A DNA stretch of 64,000 nt, taken from positions 6,998,299 through 7,062,298 of the forward strand of contig NW_002060943.1 in assembly GCF_000150275.1 (NCBI RefSeq). The letters are read 5' to 3'. This DNA is from Trichoplax adhaerens (taxonomy: Eukaryota; Placozoa; Uniplacotomia; Trichoplacea; Trichoplacidae). Shown in pieces: positions 47,122 through 59,230 of this stretch. Under the pieces are notes generated by a model that was given only the letters and a program-made list of their open reading frames with translations, had not been told where the DNA came from and did not search any database. A program made the position numbers and the translations under genes. Numbering within the stretch: position 1 is the first letter of the stretch; every line of letters starts with the position of its first letter.

Positions 47122-49214
47122 ATGGCGGACGACGGTTATCGGCATTGCCTGCAACAAGCAATTGCAGTCATTACCTCTGAAGCTGGTTATACGTCTATAT
47201 CCAGCTTGGCACTTGAAACTATAACAGAGATGATACAAAGTGGTATGCTATAACACTAGCTGATCAATCTTGGTAGAATGCTTCGATACTTCGTTACAAG
47301 TGATCGACTGTAGCCCATGCATACATTACTCGCTCGTTTGCTCAGCATGATAAAGTTCACATTATGAATGTAACATCGTAACATAGTTTTAGCACTTTTC
47401 CATGCAATCGAATATCTTTTATACAATATGGCCTAGTCGAAAATGACGAACCAGTAACCCTACCAACGTTTGCTTGATGAATTTAGAATTATCTACAATA
47501 GGAGAAAAAGAATCCATTTTATAGCTATCGTATCATACAGCTTTGATCAGAAATCAGTACATATTTCATCATTTGCAGTAGTACACGAAGGTACCAGTTG
47601 ATCCGGCCTGTAAACGTTAATAATATAATGCTAATAAACTGGTCTGTAATAGAATCCTATTAATTATTCCTATGCGTAATATTCGGTATCATTCTTATAA
47701 TAAATAACGTTCAATGTTAGGGCATTTACGAAAACGTTCAATAATGAATACTTTAAATTTCTATCTGTAGTTCTCTGCGAAATTGGACGTTGCTCTCAAT
47801 CATTTTGCGAAATATCATCTCGCACCAAGCCAACTTTGTGTGACGTTGAACAAACTTTAATCAACACCGGTATGGTATGAAATGCCCTGAGTTTCTTTTC
47901 CTTGAATATCCATGTCATTGTATGGCAATATTTTACTACTGTACTCGTATAACAGGCATTGTTGTACTTACATATTCATAGTAGCTGTTTATCGCTAACA
48001 AGAAAGTGAAATTGCAATTACTGTAAAGTTGTGTTGTCTTCTTAACTCTAAGCTCTATCTGCATAATATCTGCCTGATTACTTATATTTTACAAACAACC
48101 GGAAATAGTAGTTAATATTTGCCATACAGTTCCATTAACCCTACCTTGTCGTATTATAAAAATTGCATATCCGATAGGTGGATACTAACCCAAGTAACTA
48201 TGTATTAAATTGTACCTGTAGTTGGATTCACTATTCAAGATGTGGCGAATTATTATCTACATGCACCAACGAGGAAAATCACTTCACGTAAGTTGGACAT
48301 AACAGTCTACTTACTGCATATCCCTGTGATAATTACTGACTGTAAGCAACCTCATCTTATAAATGCTACATAGCTGAAAAATTAAATGAAAAATCTCAAC
48401 CAAAGCTTATGACTGTGGGTACACCGCTGCCACTACCGAGCTACATCCCAGACCACTTACCGCCTCTGCCTAGTCCACATACTTACATTCGAACTCCGGT
48501 AGAAACGAAGTTGCATGACTGTTTTATGTCATACTTTTCACGAGTTATTACTAATAAATCATGAAATGTATTGACCAAAATCAATTTTAAACGATGCAGA
48601 CATACAAGTTTCCCAGTACTGAATATGCCACAGTGAGGAAAAAGCGCTCTGAAAGTGTAAGATGCAGCCGAAATAGCCTTATCAAGTAAGTCTTTCGTGA
48701 TTATATATGTGTGTACATTTATCTCTTGTAATTATTAGTAGTAGAAATACTTTTAATCATAAACAATAGCGTAGTTGCTTCGCTGACCTACCATTATATT
48801 TTCGTTGAATAAACGTAATAATTGATTGATAGATTTATCGTTAAAACATCCGGCACGTTATCGCTTGTTCATGAAGATTTAAATGAAAGTTTGTGTAAGT
48901 ACTGCATTCTCACTTGATAGAGAACTATGTTAAGAATAAAGATTAGTCGTAGGTCATAAAATGTAATATTAAATTGCCGGTACCATTTTACTGTAGTAAT
49001 TAAATCGAACCCTCCGGCTCTGTCGTATATGGACGCTTTGCTTTCATTTGAGGAAGATAAAATGGATCAATCTGACAATACACCGGAGCAAGACTCAGAT
49101 GATGACGACGATGATGATGATGATGATGATGATGACGACAGCGATGCCGAATCTGCGAAACCTTATAGAAATCCATTCCTCGAACCTCCTCAAAAACGAC
49201 CGGATAGTCCTTAA
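47122..49214 (+). CDS. TAF8: TAF8, TFIID subunit 8
   Basis: Histone-fold subunit of the general transcription factor TFIID; TAF8 pairs with TAF10 and helps bring in TAF2. Seven exons: 47122-47242, 47771-47869, 48222-48287, 48374-48498, 48600-48685, 48833-48894 and 48997-49214, giving 258 residues (vertebrate about 310). The histone fold covers about residues 8-80: AIAVITSEAGYTSISSLALE, EIGRCSQSFCEISSRTKPTL and VEQTLINTGFTI-like sequence split by introns. Next comes the Pro-rich TAF8 core (YIPDHLPPLPSPHTYIRTP, then TYKFPSTEYATVRKKRSES). An acidic run of Asp is followed by the C-terminal KPYRNPFLEPPQKRPDSP, matching the conserved NPYLRPxKKPK ending. I chose the Met at 47122 (MADDGY) over the in-frame Met at 47050 because family N-termini are short. 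It is divergent from the KIF25-like gene. Confidence 0.92.
49096..49145 (+). repeat. GAY trinucleotide tract encoding poly-Asp in TAF8
   Basis: A GAT/GAC microsatellite, read in frame, gives a run of about 14 Asp broken only by a Ser at its edge. The reverse strand frame of the same DNA reads poly-His and is a shadow. Mixed GAT and GAC codons at both ends with a pure GAT core suggest slippage within an acidic region that is tolerated or selected. Confidence 0.9.
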
Positions 49215-52200
49215 TATTTTGCGACAAGCTTTTTGTAATATAATTTAATATTCTGTTTTAACGGAAAAACGGTGCTAAATTATTATCCATGTTAGCGGTA
49301 GTAGGCGAAACGGTGGACCGCTGTATATGCGTTTTACTTTCTTGTATGATAAGGTGATATATGCGCCATATTTGTTGAATGTACACTGAAATGGCAGTAT
49401 AGAATTGAATTAGCTTATCATCACCGGGTGAGAGTTTCGATATAACCATTGTTTTTACGGTAATCTTATTTCTGAAAATCGAACCATTATATTTCTGTGA
49501 ATCCTTGGATAGATTAATGTAATATACAGTACATAGATGGCTCACAACATTAATGATCGTCTTAGCTAGTTTCCAATATGCTGCATAAAACCATCTGAAT
49601 TCACATTTTATTTCATATAAAACAACATACTAGATAAACCAAAAAACTCATCAATAAGAAATGCACGGTAACACCCGTATAAAAATTATACCATGGGTCA
49701 CGATTGTGTGTTGAAGAATGTTATTATCTAAGTTCAAACTTTATATGCTGATTCTACTCAACATTGGTGACTGTGAATATTGTACAAAATAAAAGGTGCT
49801 ATACTGTACAGATAGATTTATATACTGCATGATTTAGGTTGATGTACCCAAGGCAATACTTTAATCCTATGTAAGGAAGCAGGGAAGGCCAGCTTAACAG
49901 AATTTGTTTATTTATACAAAAGTAGAAAAAACAGTCCAGACAAATAATGTAAAGGAATGGATACAGTATGCGCACATGAAGATGCATATAATGATTCCAG
50001 TGTCTGCTGGATCCTAGGTTGATGTATTCCTTCAAACAGTATGTACGAATGGTATGATTGTAATTAAAAAAATATAATTGTGTAGTACAAGACATTCTCG
50101 TTTTCGGAGAAAGGTCAGTACATTTTCAGCTAATACACTGAAAAGTTAGTTGCTTTGCGTGTATCTTGCCGGGACAGCAGGCAAAATGCTGGAAGCAACC
50201 TTTTATTTTCGGTGATTCCTCAAGTTGTAATGATGCACTGTTCTGATTATAGGTATGAAATAGGTAGGCTCCTTAGCAGTACAGTGTGTTTTAAATTTAT
50301 GACTACAATTACTTTAAATAATCAAGATTGATATATGTGTACTTTATATGTACTTTAAATGTATCCATGTATCCACGAGCTATATTCTACCCTGTTATGT
50401 GAGAATACTCTTTTGATATGCTTGCAAAATTGATCATTAATCTGAGCGGCAATTTTTGAATCTGTAGCATGCTTTTACGAATTTTAGACGATTGCATGAA
50501 TCTTGACATAAGATACATTCCTAATGATAATCGTAATCTAATCTAAAATATCTTAATTAATTCGTTCCTAATACTGTTATAAGATTTGAATTTATAAACC
50601 ACTTTGTACGAAATTTACACCTTCGTATATGCTTTTCAAATATAAGTACTATATACTCTCCAATGCAGTACAATTAATCTTTTACTCTGCATTATCAACC
50701 ATACTCCTTACTGCAACTACTTAGGTAATGGAGATGAATTAGGTAACTCTCCTAGATTTTTGAACCCTCCAATTTCATTTTCTAATTTGATTGGTGCAGT
50801 CGTGTTAACAAATTAATTCCAGTACTATTATATGACACATATTTGAGTTAAAGATTAAACCCTCATCATATCTAGATCAACTAAAATTTAGGCTCACAAA
50901 ATTTGTCTGAAAAATTTTCTACACTGAATATCTTTAGAAAATGTTTAATAAAGAACACAAGCACACCATAGTCAATTTAGTAATAAGCCTACTGGAATAT
51001 TGTGCACTATGATTGAATGAATGATCGCAAAACGAAAGAAGTTTCATTGGCATCTTTTCTAGTTTATGGAATACTCCGCCAAAAATCTAACAAAATTTAT
51101 CTTAAAAACTTCAAAGGTTGCCGTTAATTAATAGATCAAGTAATCGCCAGATAACCAGACATGTATAAATTTTTACTATTTCAAGTAATAAACGCAATTG
51201 TAGCTATTGATAATAAAAATATACGAGCCTAAAAGAGTGATATTAATGAAGACTACCAAATCATCAATCATACTATTGATTTATAATGAAAGCGGGTGTA
51301 ATTCTATTTACTACGATATATTGTAGGGGTTTTGAGGACAGCATGCAATAAGTACCGCTGGTACATATTTTTGCTCTTAAATTCTTTACATTTTGGCCAC
51401 AAAAAAATTTACCCAAGACAATATCTTGAACGCTTCTATTACCTTTATATTTATACCTAACTCGCTACACCCTTCGATTCGATGAGCCATTAATTTTAGA
51501 GTATTCTGCTTAGAATCACACTTTCAATATTTACTGGCTTGGTTTAAAAATTCATGAAATCATTGCTAATTGTCTTCATGTTTAACACACTCTCTCGCCA
51601 TAATCTCAAAATAGTAGCAGCTATTTACGTGCGGAGTCTAAAGCGATTGCAAAATACGTAGACACGGTTGCTTATAGAGTACTATATCTATACGTGCTCT
51701 AAATTAAGCAATAATGACTCCAAAAGGCGATCTACATATATAGTATTTTAAATACAACTTTATCCTTGATAGTTCGTAACTGAGACATTAATTCTATATT
51801 TGTCTAATACTCAGGGCTATAGTGAGTAAGTGAACTATCTCATATAGCTACTAGGCTATCATGACAACTTCGAATTCTTTTAAGTACAAGTATATATGCG
51901 TATATTAATACGTCAAATTAAGATTAAAATTAGCCAATAACGCTGTAAACCCTCCATTTATAAGTTGAGAATCTCATGAACTTAATTATAAATACATCAC
52001 ACTAGAGCAATAAAGTTCATTAAATTTAAAGCAAGGTTAATTCTTAGTGTTAACGAATCAACACCTAATCTACACTAGATTTATCAATATAGACCAGTTG
52101 ACAGCGCTTATTAACTTCATTTTGCATCAAGTTAGATAATCATTTGTGGAGTTGGAACAAATTGAGAAAAAGACTGCTATTTAAGCCATACAGTAGAACT

Positions 52201-52272
52201 TTACCTTATTTCTGTCTGAACCTCAGTACTTGAGATATCAGGATTTCTATTAATATTTCCAGTTGAACAGAA
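49215..52272. other. Intergenic, nothing recognised
   Basis: About 3 kb of AT-rich sequence between TAF8 and the Dicer gene. The open frames at 49258-49545 and 49799-50095 (minus) show no recognisable domain or splice partners. I looked here in particular for DExD/H helicase or DUF283 exons that could extend Dicer upstream and saw none. Confidence 0.6.
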
Positions 52273-55200
52273 ATGCTGAAAATATCCAAAAAATTGAATA
52301 AGGGACAAAAAAGGCGTCAGCAACTTCATAAAAGAGAAGTATTTAATGCTAAAGTAAGTTAGCATTTTATTATTTTTTATTTACTATTAAATAGATAGAA
52401 TATTATAGTTAAAGATTCTATCTTTGAAGAAATGATATCTATTTGCAGGTAGAATTTATTTTTATAAGTGATAATATTATCGCAGTAGAATCATTAGTGA
52501 TTTCGCCTTGATCGCTAGGTTGCCGATGTTATCACTAGTAATGAATATAAGCCAGGAGAACCTTACTATGTCGTCGAAATAACTACGTTATTAGAGCATC
52601 CTTTTCAGCTCGTAAACGGAGCCATTGTTCAAAAACTATCAACCTATGGAATATTAACGAAACAACAGTTGCCTAAAGTAAGCACAGTGTCAATTAGTAC
52701 CAGAAATTTGTATGCAATACGTAAATATCGAGGCCATAAAGTGTAAAAGTAAATCCTAAAATGGCCCAAACAGTTACTTCTTATTTGTACGAATTAGAAC
52801 TAAAAATTTTATCATCTTAATCAAAATTCAAAATCTGTAATTTTTTTCTTTATTTCAAAACTATTAGTTACCAAGAATTATAATCTTTACGCCTATGGGT
52901 AAAGCTCATGTGAATTTTATCGCACGTGAGAAGCCATTATTTCTTACTGAAGAAGAATTAGACAATTGTGAGAAATTTCATCGATTTTTATTTGAGAATG
53001 TTATCAAGACAAGAAAAGATACAAGATTTATCAAAAATGAATCTATTAAGTACTATCTCGTTGTCCCACTAAGGTATCAAATATATTATTAAGAATAAAT
53101 AATTGATTTATTGTAGTATTATTAAACATCGTAAATTGATTGGTACCGGGTAATAATTTAGAGAAATAAAAATTACGTTCTTCAGATTTTTACCAAATAA
53201 AGTATTTAATATCTACTCTATATTCTACCCAAAATCATGATATTTGCTTCCATACTGTAAGCCTACCATTAATATTTACAAACATCCACAGTTAAGATAT
53301 TCAATAACACAGTATGCTACGTTTAATTATTTAACTTAAGTATAATATTATAACTGCAAATTTTATTGTAGAGAAAATGGAGAACTTCATTATGAATTAA
53401 TAACAAGTTGCATTAATTTTCTTCGCAATGAAAATTACCCAAATCGTCAAGTATGTAAAGAAGTTATATTACAATTTCCGCATCAAGTTGTAGTAAAGCC
53501 AAGCTACTCTCTAAATAGTCAGAGTTTAAATTGGATGCTAATTAGAAAGGTAAGCGATGCAACACCTATGTCTGAATTTCATGACACATCTATTGCGGCA
53601 ACATTTTATGATTACTATAAAAATCAATACTCGATTGACATCAGCGATAAAGAGCAAAAGTTAGTCTGCCTCCGAAAAATACCAAGTAATAACAACATGC
53701 TGAAGAAATTTCATAGAATATTAACCCTTACGTCAAAATCTAAGCAATCGCCCCACTTTGTACCGGAATTGTTAGCTATTCATCCGTTGTCTGCAAGCCG
53801 TTTTATGACTACAGTCTGCTTGCCTTCGATCTTATTTCGTGTAGAATCATTACTCTCCGTCGATGAACTCCGGCTAAAGATAGCTCGAGAAACTGGACTG
53901 GGCTTAGATGATAGTAGAATGGATAATAGTTTTATTCCACTCCTTCAAGATGCATCAACTTATTACACCAAAAAGATTGGGATTTTGCCTCATGTTTTTC
54001 ATCAAATTAAATTAAAAGATCGCTATACGCTAATAACCTTAGGCAATGGAAAAGATAATTATTTACATATATCCAATGAAGAAAAAAGAAGACTTGTCGA
54101 TCGAAAATTGAAAAGAGGTCGAGAAAAGAAGAAGCAGCTCGTAATTAACCATTGCAAGCAGTTGCGAAGAACGATCAGTAAGCTAACAAAGAAAACTAGA
54201 AAGTGGTTAAAAATTGTGCCTATTTCAGTCAGTAAGCGTCTCTTTCCTAAATTTCATCGTCGCTTATTGCATTCCAAATTGAAATCTAATCGAAATAAAG
54301 CTGTTTTGAAAAGGCCAGGCCCAAGTGTTTCAATGCTACTGCAGGCTCTCACATCGCTATCAGCAGACGATTTCTTCAATCATGAACGCTTGGAAATTCT
54401 AGGAGATTCCTACTTAAAGTTTATCACTACTGCCGATTACTTCTTTCGAAATCCAAATATGAAAGAGGGTGCTATGAGTCTTATGCGTGCCATTAATGTC
54501 TCTAATTCCCATTTATCACGTACTAGCAAGCTCAAAGGATTAACACTGTACCAATTCAACACACCATTCAAATTAAAGCAATGGTTACCACCTGGGTTTA
54601 CCTGCATTAGGAATAACGCTAATCTTGTTGCAAATAATATGCTTACGGACGGTAGTAAACAGCGTGATAGCGAATCTTTTAAACAAGTTATGTCAGTTAA
54701 AAATATTTCTGATACCGTTGAAGGCCTGGTTGGTGTTTATTCTTTAGCTAGCGGACCAGTTGATGCAGCTCGGTTATTGCCTTGGATTGGATTAGACATT
54801 GATCCGAATGTATTAATAGAAAAGGATAAAAGCGTAAATTTTGAAATACCAACGACTGATGAAGATATCCAATTAAGTAGCTGTATACTCCGTAATACTG
54901 ATTATCAATTTAATAACTTTTATTGGTTACGAATAGCTTTTACACACTCATCTGTTGCCAGTGAAAACTATCAACGATTAGAATATCTGGGCGATGCTAT
55001 ACTCGAATATTTATTGATTGAGTTTGTCTACTGTCGAAAACCATACTTTGGACCTGGTAAAATTTCACATTTCAAGTCGGTAATGACGCGTAATCAGACA
55101 TTTAGTCTAATCGCCATAGCATTCCAATTTTACACGCATATTCGATGCCATTCAAAGTTAAAATTAGATATTATGGATAGTATTCAAAATTTTAAAGAAA

Positions 55201-55957
55201 TATTGTTGGTTAGTATTAATTAATTCACGATATAGATCATGTCCTTTTAATCGTTTATCCCTAAAGTATCCCTGCGAAACAGATCACAAAGAATTAGTTA
55301 ATGAATATTTTGTATTTTAGGATAACCATCAAGATGATCATCAGCCAGACATTGGACACTTTGCAAATCTGGCATATCAATTGTATACTTCTAATCGGTA
55401 TCAGAAACTCCCCAAAGTCTGTGCCGACGTCTTTGAAGCCTTTATTGCTGCCATTTATTTGGATTGTGGTAAAAAATTGAGAACAGTTTGGAAAGTTGTG
55501 TACAAAATGGTTCAACGAATTCTAGGTACAGAACATATACGAGCATAACAACAGTGTTTCAAGCAATAAAATAAATATATAACATTTTTTGTTTCGATTA
55601 GCTGATATTCTCAATGACGTAGGTGGTCTAACTAGTACTATCCATGATATGTTTCCAAACAGAATTAGATATCAGTAAGGTTTCATATCATAAATTATCC
55701 AGAATATTGTAGATACTTGATTATGTTATCAGTTCACCCATTTGACTAATCGAAATCTTCATCATTTTAGAGTAATCAAAAGGAGTAATTCAAGTAAAAA
55801 GCATCGTAGGATGTTCCTTGATCATCCCAAATTGGGCATGCTGACTTCTGAAGGCATAGGAACAAGCAATACATCAGCTAAAGATGATGCCATCCGCAAC
55901 ATGCTCTCACATCTGGAGTGTTCAGATCAAGAGATTGAAAGTAGCAACAAGTCCTGA
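52273..55957 (+). CDS. DCR: Short Dicer-like RNase III (PAZ + RNase IIIa + RNase IIIb + dsRBD, no helicase)
   Basis: Cuts double-stranded RNA into small RNAs. Seven exons: 52273-52353, 52519-52677, 52868-53073, 53372-55208, 55321-55525, 55602-55674 and 55771-55957; 915 residues, about half the usual Dicer length. The start is fixed by an in-frame TGA nine bases upstream (52264). Order: platform (FTPMGKAHVNFI, LTEEELDNCEKFHRFLFENV), PAZ (YDYYKNQYSIDI near 230), connector (ELLAIHPLSASRF, VCLPSILFRVESLL), a strongly basic linker (about 386-463), RNase IIIa (ERLEILGD 487-494; SDTVEGLVG 595-603), RNase IIIb (RLEYLGDAILEYL from 684; ADVFEAFIAAIYLD) and a C-terminal dsRBD (GIGTSNTSAKDDAIRNMLSH). Both RNase III sites keep the acidic Glu/Asp positions, so it should be active. 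Placozoans are reported to have several Dicer genes. No helicase or DUF283 is seen. Confidence 0.94.
54081..54314 (+). other. Lys/Arg-rich linker inside the Dicer-like protein
   Basis: Residues about 386-463 contain repeated basic clusters (KRRLVDRKLKRGREKKK, KLTKKTRKWLK, KFHRRLLHSKLK, KRPGP), with very few acidic residues after the first ten. It sits between the PAZ connector and RNase IIIa, where vertebrate Dicer has a long non-basic linker. A nuclear signal or extra RNA-binding surface is a reasonable inference but unproven. Confidence 0.8.
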
Positions 55958-56350
55958 CGATGAAAATATAAATTGTGGACGACGTTATAACTTTAAGAAG
56001 ATAGGCTACAATTTACAAACGTTTTATTACTGACAATTTCATAAAGCATCCATTAATATAAATCATCTTAATTTTATACACCTTTTAAATCATCATTACT
56101 AACATATGAAAAAAGTGTGTGGAATTATTGTGGAAATTACTTTATCATACCGCTCGAATATTGTACAGTTACTAGTAGCTACTAATGTTCAGTAAATTGT
56201 CAATTAGTGATGATCCTTTTTAATCATATTTAAGAAAGCACTTGGCAGCTATGGAGTACTTCTTTTACAATACAGGTCGAAAATAATTTTATTTGTACAT
56301 ATATTTTCAAAAACATTTTTAACTTGGAATCCAGCGAGATGTCGACAACA
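55958..56350. other. Short convergent spacer between Dicer and MePCE
   Basis: Less than 400 bases separate the two stop codons, so both 3' untranslated regions must fit or overlap here. It is AT-rich with no repeat or RNA gene seen. Overlapping 3' ends would make a sense/antisense pair next to a Dicer gene. Confidence 0.6.
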
Positions 56351-58283
56351 TTAGCTTTTTACGAATAGAAACATTGTGCGTCCAAAACCTAATGAGAATA
56401 GCAAGCAATTTATTATAAGTATTAAGATTTGCACAATTACTATACCATATACCACAACTTGATAGGCATGAATGAAATCAACATCCGTACATATACTATA
56501 CTATATATTATCATACACAATAACAAATAAATAAATGATCATCATTGGATGATTACTAATATCTCTGATGGCATCATACACTTTATTACCAAAAAAGATC
56601 AACGCTAGAATTATATAACAGTTGAAATAAGATGATGGAAGTAAAATCATTCTTCTCATCACATACCTTTAACAGCGTCGTTTGGAATGGGAAGTGTTTG
56701 GCATGATGAGAATCCGATTTCTTCAGATAGTAAATAATCGTTAAACTGATCGGGCATTAACTTGATTTCATCAAAGTTTTTACGAAAAGTCGCCTAAAGA
56801 TACATAATATATGCATGGAATTCAAGTTAGATACAGCTAGCAATCAATGTGCTCTTCATCTAAAAATTTGAGCTCGCTTCGTTGATAAGTATATTAGCAG
56901 TCAATGTGTATGCTTAATGCTAACATATTGAATTGCCTAATTATTCTTAAAAGGAGTTACATACAGATAAACGTTTTTTCTTTTTGTAAGATTCGATAGA
57001 TTGAGGCTCTAGGATTAGGATACCATCATGACGTAAATTCATAAATATACGTTTGAATAGTTTTTTGACACCTTCATCACCCCAGTTGAGATGGATCCAT
57101 TTTGTTAAACTTAGGCATAAAATAACATCATATAGTGGTTTTTCTTCATTAATACTTTCCATTGATTCTTTAATGTAGTTCTCCTGTAGAATAGTATTAC
57201 ATGCATGTAATGAATGAGTTTCTTTTCGTAGCTAAGCTAACATAACATTAATGAAACAACAGGCTACAGTTATGCATGCCAGTAAAGTTACATTGATACG
57301 AGTATGAGCATATTCGTATGAAGACAACTCGCCCAAGCAATGCAATGTACTGTTCCTCTACAACGTTAGGTGACAAAAAAATTATTATTATTAGCAATTC
57401 ATTATACCTGCTTAAATAAGATGTTTCTTGGATAGAGTGTACTATCATCGTTGCAAGTATCAACTATAGGTCCATGACAAATGCCAAATGATATAGGAAA
57501 TTGATGATTCTTGGTTGAATTAATTCGCGTAATATTTGAACGAGCTCGTGTAATTAATGAGGCATCAATGTCAATGCCAACGATGGTATTGGGATTGAAT
57601 TTTTTAGCAATTTCTATGGTTAAATGGCCATCATTGCATCCAATATCGAGACAATCTTTCCCTTGAAACCATTGGTGATTCCATGAATCTAACCTACCAT
57701 CATGTGTTGATTGATTTCTATAACCGTAGTATCTATTGTAATTTCCATATATAAATAATTTTTGTTTGGAATTTTTTTCCTTTAGGGTTGTTTCGACAAG
57801 TTCCACTTTGTCCTGGCGAATTTTCTTTAGGGTTTGTAGGTCATTTTTATCATCATTATCCTTACTTAATTTCCTTTTCTTTTTGTGCTGTTTCAGAGAT
57901 CGGACACGTTTATCGTATTCTCTGTCTTCCCTACTGAGCATTAATGGATCACTGGTTTGTGGTGGAACTAAAATTTGATCCTCATTGGTCACATTCTTGA
58001 CGTTGGCGAGGCGTCGATGAGAAGGAGAAACGTGTGGTGTGTCCGCTTTCAGGCGATTATTGATCTCTGGATCGAGTAAACTACGCAAATTTAATGGATC
58101 AGTTGGATCTTGAGGTTTACTTGGCAAGAGCGATTTTTCACTCGATAAACTACGACGTACTTTGGCTTTTTTGGTCTTTTTATAGCTTAAATTGGCTTTC
58201 TTGCCGCGCTCTTGATGACTTGGACTAGTTTCACTAATGAAATTTTGCCTCCATGTCGTTGCGCCACTCATGTTTACTTCCAT
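56351..58283 (-). CDS. MEPCE: MePCE, 7SK snRNA 5' methylphosphate capping enzyme (Bin3 type)
   Basis: SAM-dependent methyltransferase that caps the gamma-phosphate of 7SK snRNA and stabilises the 7SK particle that restrains P-TEFb. Four exons (minus): 58283-57408, 57183-56965, 56793-56667 and 56388-56351, giving 419 residues with closed phases. The first 175 residues are basic and low in complexity. The catalytic part begins FIYGNYNRYYGYR (177-189), then SAM motif I DCLDIGCNDGHLTIEIA (210-226), IVGIDID (234-240), YDVILCLSLTKWIHLNWGD, LEPQSIESYKKK and FRKNFDEIKLMPDQF. A 12-codon last exon encodes GFGRTMFLFVKS, matching the family's KGFQRPVYLFHK ending. This tiny exon is easily missed. Vertebrate MePCE is longer, mainly through its disordered N-terminus. 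It is tail to tail with Dicer. Confidence 0.91.
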
Positions 58284-58659
58284 TGGCTAATCCTAAAGGA
58301 TTGCAATTAGGAAAGGCGTCCCCGATCAACGACAATTTAGAAATGAGTCCAGTAGTATCGTGTGGACGATAGTTTAGCGCTGATTTCACCTCCTTCCCTG
58401 CACACAATATGAATCGAAATCAATGGGAATTCTACCTGTCGCCTAGATGATGCCTGCTGGAGATCTGCAGTCTTGATTTTGCTCCTTTACTCCTACTCAA
58501 CGAGTATTAAAAGCCAAATTGAAATTGATCTTTTGCTAGTCGCTTCGTCGCTATGGAACATGTTGCCGTGGGCCAAGCACGAGTCCACTGTAAGTGGTCA
58601 ATAGCCATACCCAGGGTACTATACTACCACTCGTACTGTCCACTCCTAAAATTCCCGGT

Positions 58660-59030
58660 CCCCCCCCCCCCCAAAAAAATGAAGAGCATTCTCTTCGTAG
58701 TCTATGATTCTATCAGGAAGTATTGAGAGAGAGAAAAAGAGAAAACTCTTTACTAGTCCCTGATACTATCATACTATAGGTAGTACTCAAGCTTTTTAAA
58801 GAAAAATTCCCTAGTACAGATATGGACACTTATGGTTATGTACACTGACATCAACTACCCGCCCCCCCCCCCCAAGAAAAATGAAGAGCATTCTCCTCGT
58901 AGTCTATGATACTATCAGGAAGTACTGAGAGAGAAGAAAAAAGAGAAACTCTTTACTAGTCCCTGATACTATCATACTATACGTAGTACTCAAGCTTTTT
59001 AAAGAAAAATTCCCTAGCACAGTTATGGAC
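58660..59030. repeat. Direct duplication, unit about 168 bp, each led by a poly-C/poly-A tract
   Basis: Copy one (58660-58827) starts with 13 C then A7; copy two (58862-59030) starts with 12 C. Both continue ATGAAGAGCATTCTC and TAGTCTATGA, carry a GA-rich tract, and end CCCTAG(T/C)ACAG(A/T)TATGGAC. They differ by only a few changes. A 34-base spacer separates them. A C-run joined to an A-run is also seen near 30545 without the rest of the unit. Confidence 0.87.
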
Positions 59031-59135
59031 TACTAAATCAATGCCGGCATTCATTGAGTAGTAGTCCATAGTACAGCCAAAGAGCCATAGTAGCGACTTT
59101 TGATATACAATTCATTTCTATGGCTAGACCAGACC

Positions 59136-59230
59136 ATCAATGCGGAATACGTCGTATGTTCCACATAGCAAATTCAAAGGAAAAATATCAATACGGAATA
59201 CGTCATATGTTCCACATAGCAAATTCAAAG
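59136..59230. repeat. Tandem repeat, period 51 bp, two copies
   Basis: The block starting ATCAATGCGGAATACGTC at 59136 recurs at 59187 as ATCAATACGGAATACGTC; both run through CATATGTTCC/GTATGTTCC to CACATAGCAAATTCAAAG. Two substitutions separate the 44-base copies. No coding role is evident. Confidence 0.85.

Noticed and set aside
49000-49227. Minus-strand ORF with a poly-His run
   Set aside because: It is the reverse-strand shadow of the poly-Asp coding tract of TAF8.
56249-56322. Alternative last exon of MePCE from the acceptor at 56323
   Set aside because: Frame fits, but the exon at 56388-56351 gives the conserved GFGRTMFLF ending, which is the better match to the family.
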